Shown here piece by piece: positions 11,706 to 11,740 of a DNA stretch of 11,740 nucleotides. Each line of letters opens with the position of its first letter. The first letter of the stretch is position 1. A program made the position numbers and the translations under genes. The stretch comes from Clostridiales bacterium (GTDB taxonomy: Bacteria; Bacillota; Clostridia; Oscillospirales; CAG-272). Location: contig SFNW01000056.1 in the NCBI GenBank assembly GCA_004554105.1, positions 1 to 11,740 of the forward strand, given 5' to 3'. The notes below the pieces were generated by a model. The model worked only from the letters and a program-made list of their open reading frames with translations, was not told the origin of the DNA and did not search any database.

Positions 11706-11740
11706 GACGCGAACAGTATGCATTCGAACCCCCTCAAAAG
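11706..11740. other. Window end with an inverted copy of a tRNA T-loop segment
   Basis: ATTCGAACCCC, at about 11720-11730, is the reverse complement of GGGGTTCGAAT inside tRNA-Ala (11636-11646). The flanks do not complete a minus-strand tRNA within the window. It may be a tRNA fragment left by an integrated element, or the start of something beyond the edge. Confidence 0.3.

Overview
The window looks like chromosome from a GC-rich Gram-positive member of the Clostridia, perhaps an Oscillospiraceae-type gut bacterium (inference). Supporting signs are a lipoteichoic-acid-synthase-type enzyme, a lipoprotein zinc receptor, strong Shine-Dalgarno sites, sigmaA-type promoters with 17-bp spacers, tRNAs with encoded CCA, and intergenic palindromic repeats of a kind common in that group. 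Third codon positions are GC-rich, so long antisense reading frames are common and were treated as shadows.

Layout. 1-1389 (-): 5' part of an LTA-synthase-family membrane sulfatase, cut by the window edge. 1390-1795: a promoter for that gene, a strong rightward promoter and a hairpin-rich leader. 1796-2347 (+): small zinc-ribbon membrane protein, ending at a terminator shared with the next unit. 2501-5415 (-): zinc uptake operon zur-znuA-znuC-znuB, all four genes overlapping, with a textbook promoter and a 9-1-9 Fur-family palindrome just downstream of the predicted transcription start. 5497-5824: divergent promoter plus a 108-bp inverted-repeat element. 5825-8463 (+): three tightly coupled genes, namely a PrsA/SurA-like parvulin, a membrane-anchored protein of unknown function and a cytosolic protein that may be a degenerate PAS/HATPase. 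8464-8805: hairpin-rich non-coding DNA, a terminator and a consensus promoter. 8806-9174 (+): mscL. 9237-9887 (-): hemolysin III/TrhA-family protein. 10057-11178 (+): RodA/FtsW-type SEDS glycosyltransferase. 11179-11484: non-coding region with an extended -10 promoter, two related 56-nt repeats and a predicted three-way junction. 11485-11662: tRNA-Arg(CCG) and tRNA-Ala(GGC), followed by a long hairpin.

Much of the coding content concerns the cell envelope: teichoic acid polymerisation, extracellular protein folding, osmotic release, peptidoglycan polymerisation and metal import. No phage genes, transposases, CRISPR arrays or defence genes were seen. The most unusual parts are the three-gene parvulin operon with two poorly characterised partners, and the structured repeat region whose last hairpin ends at the base before the mature tRNA-Arg.
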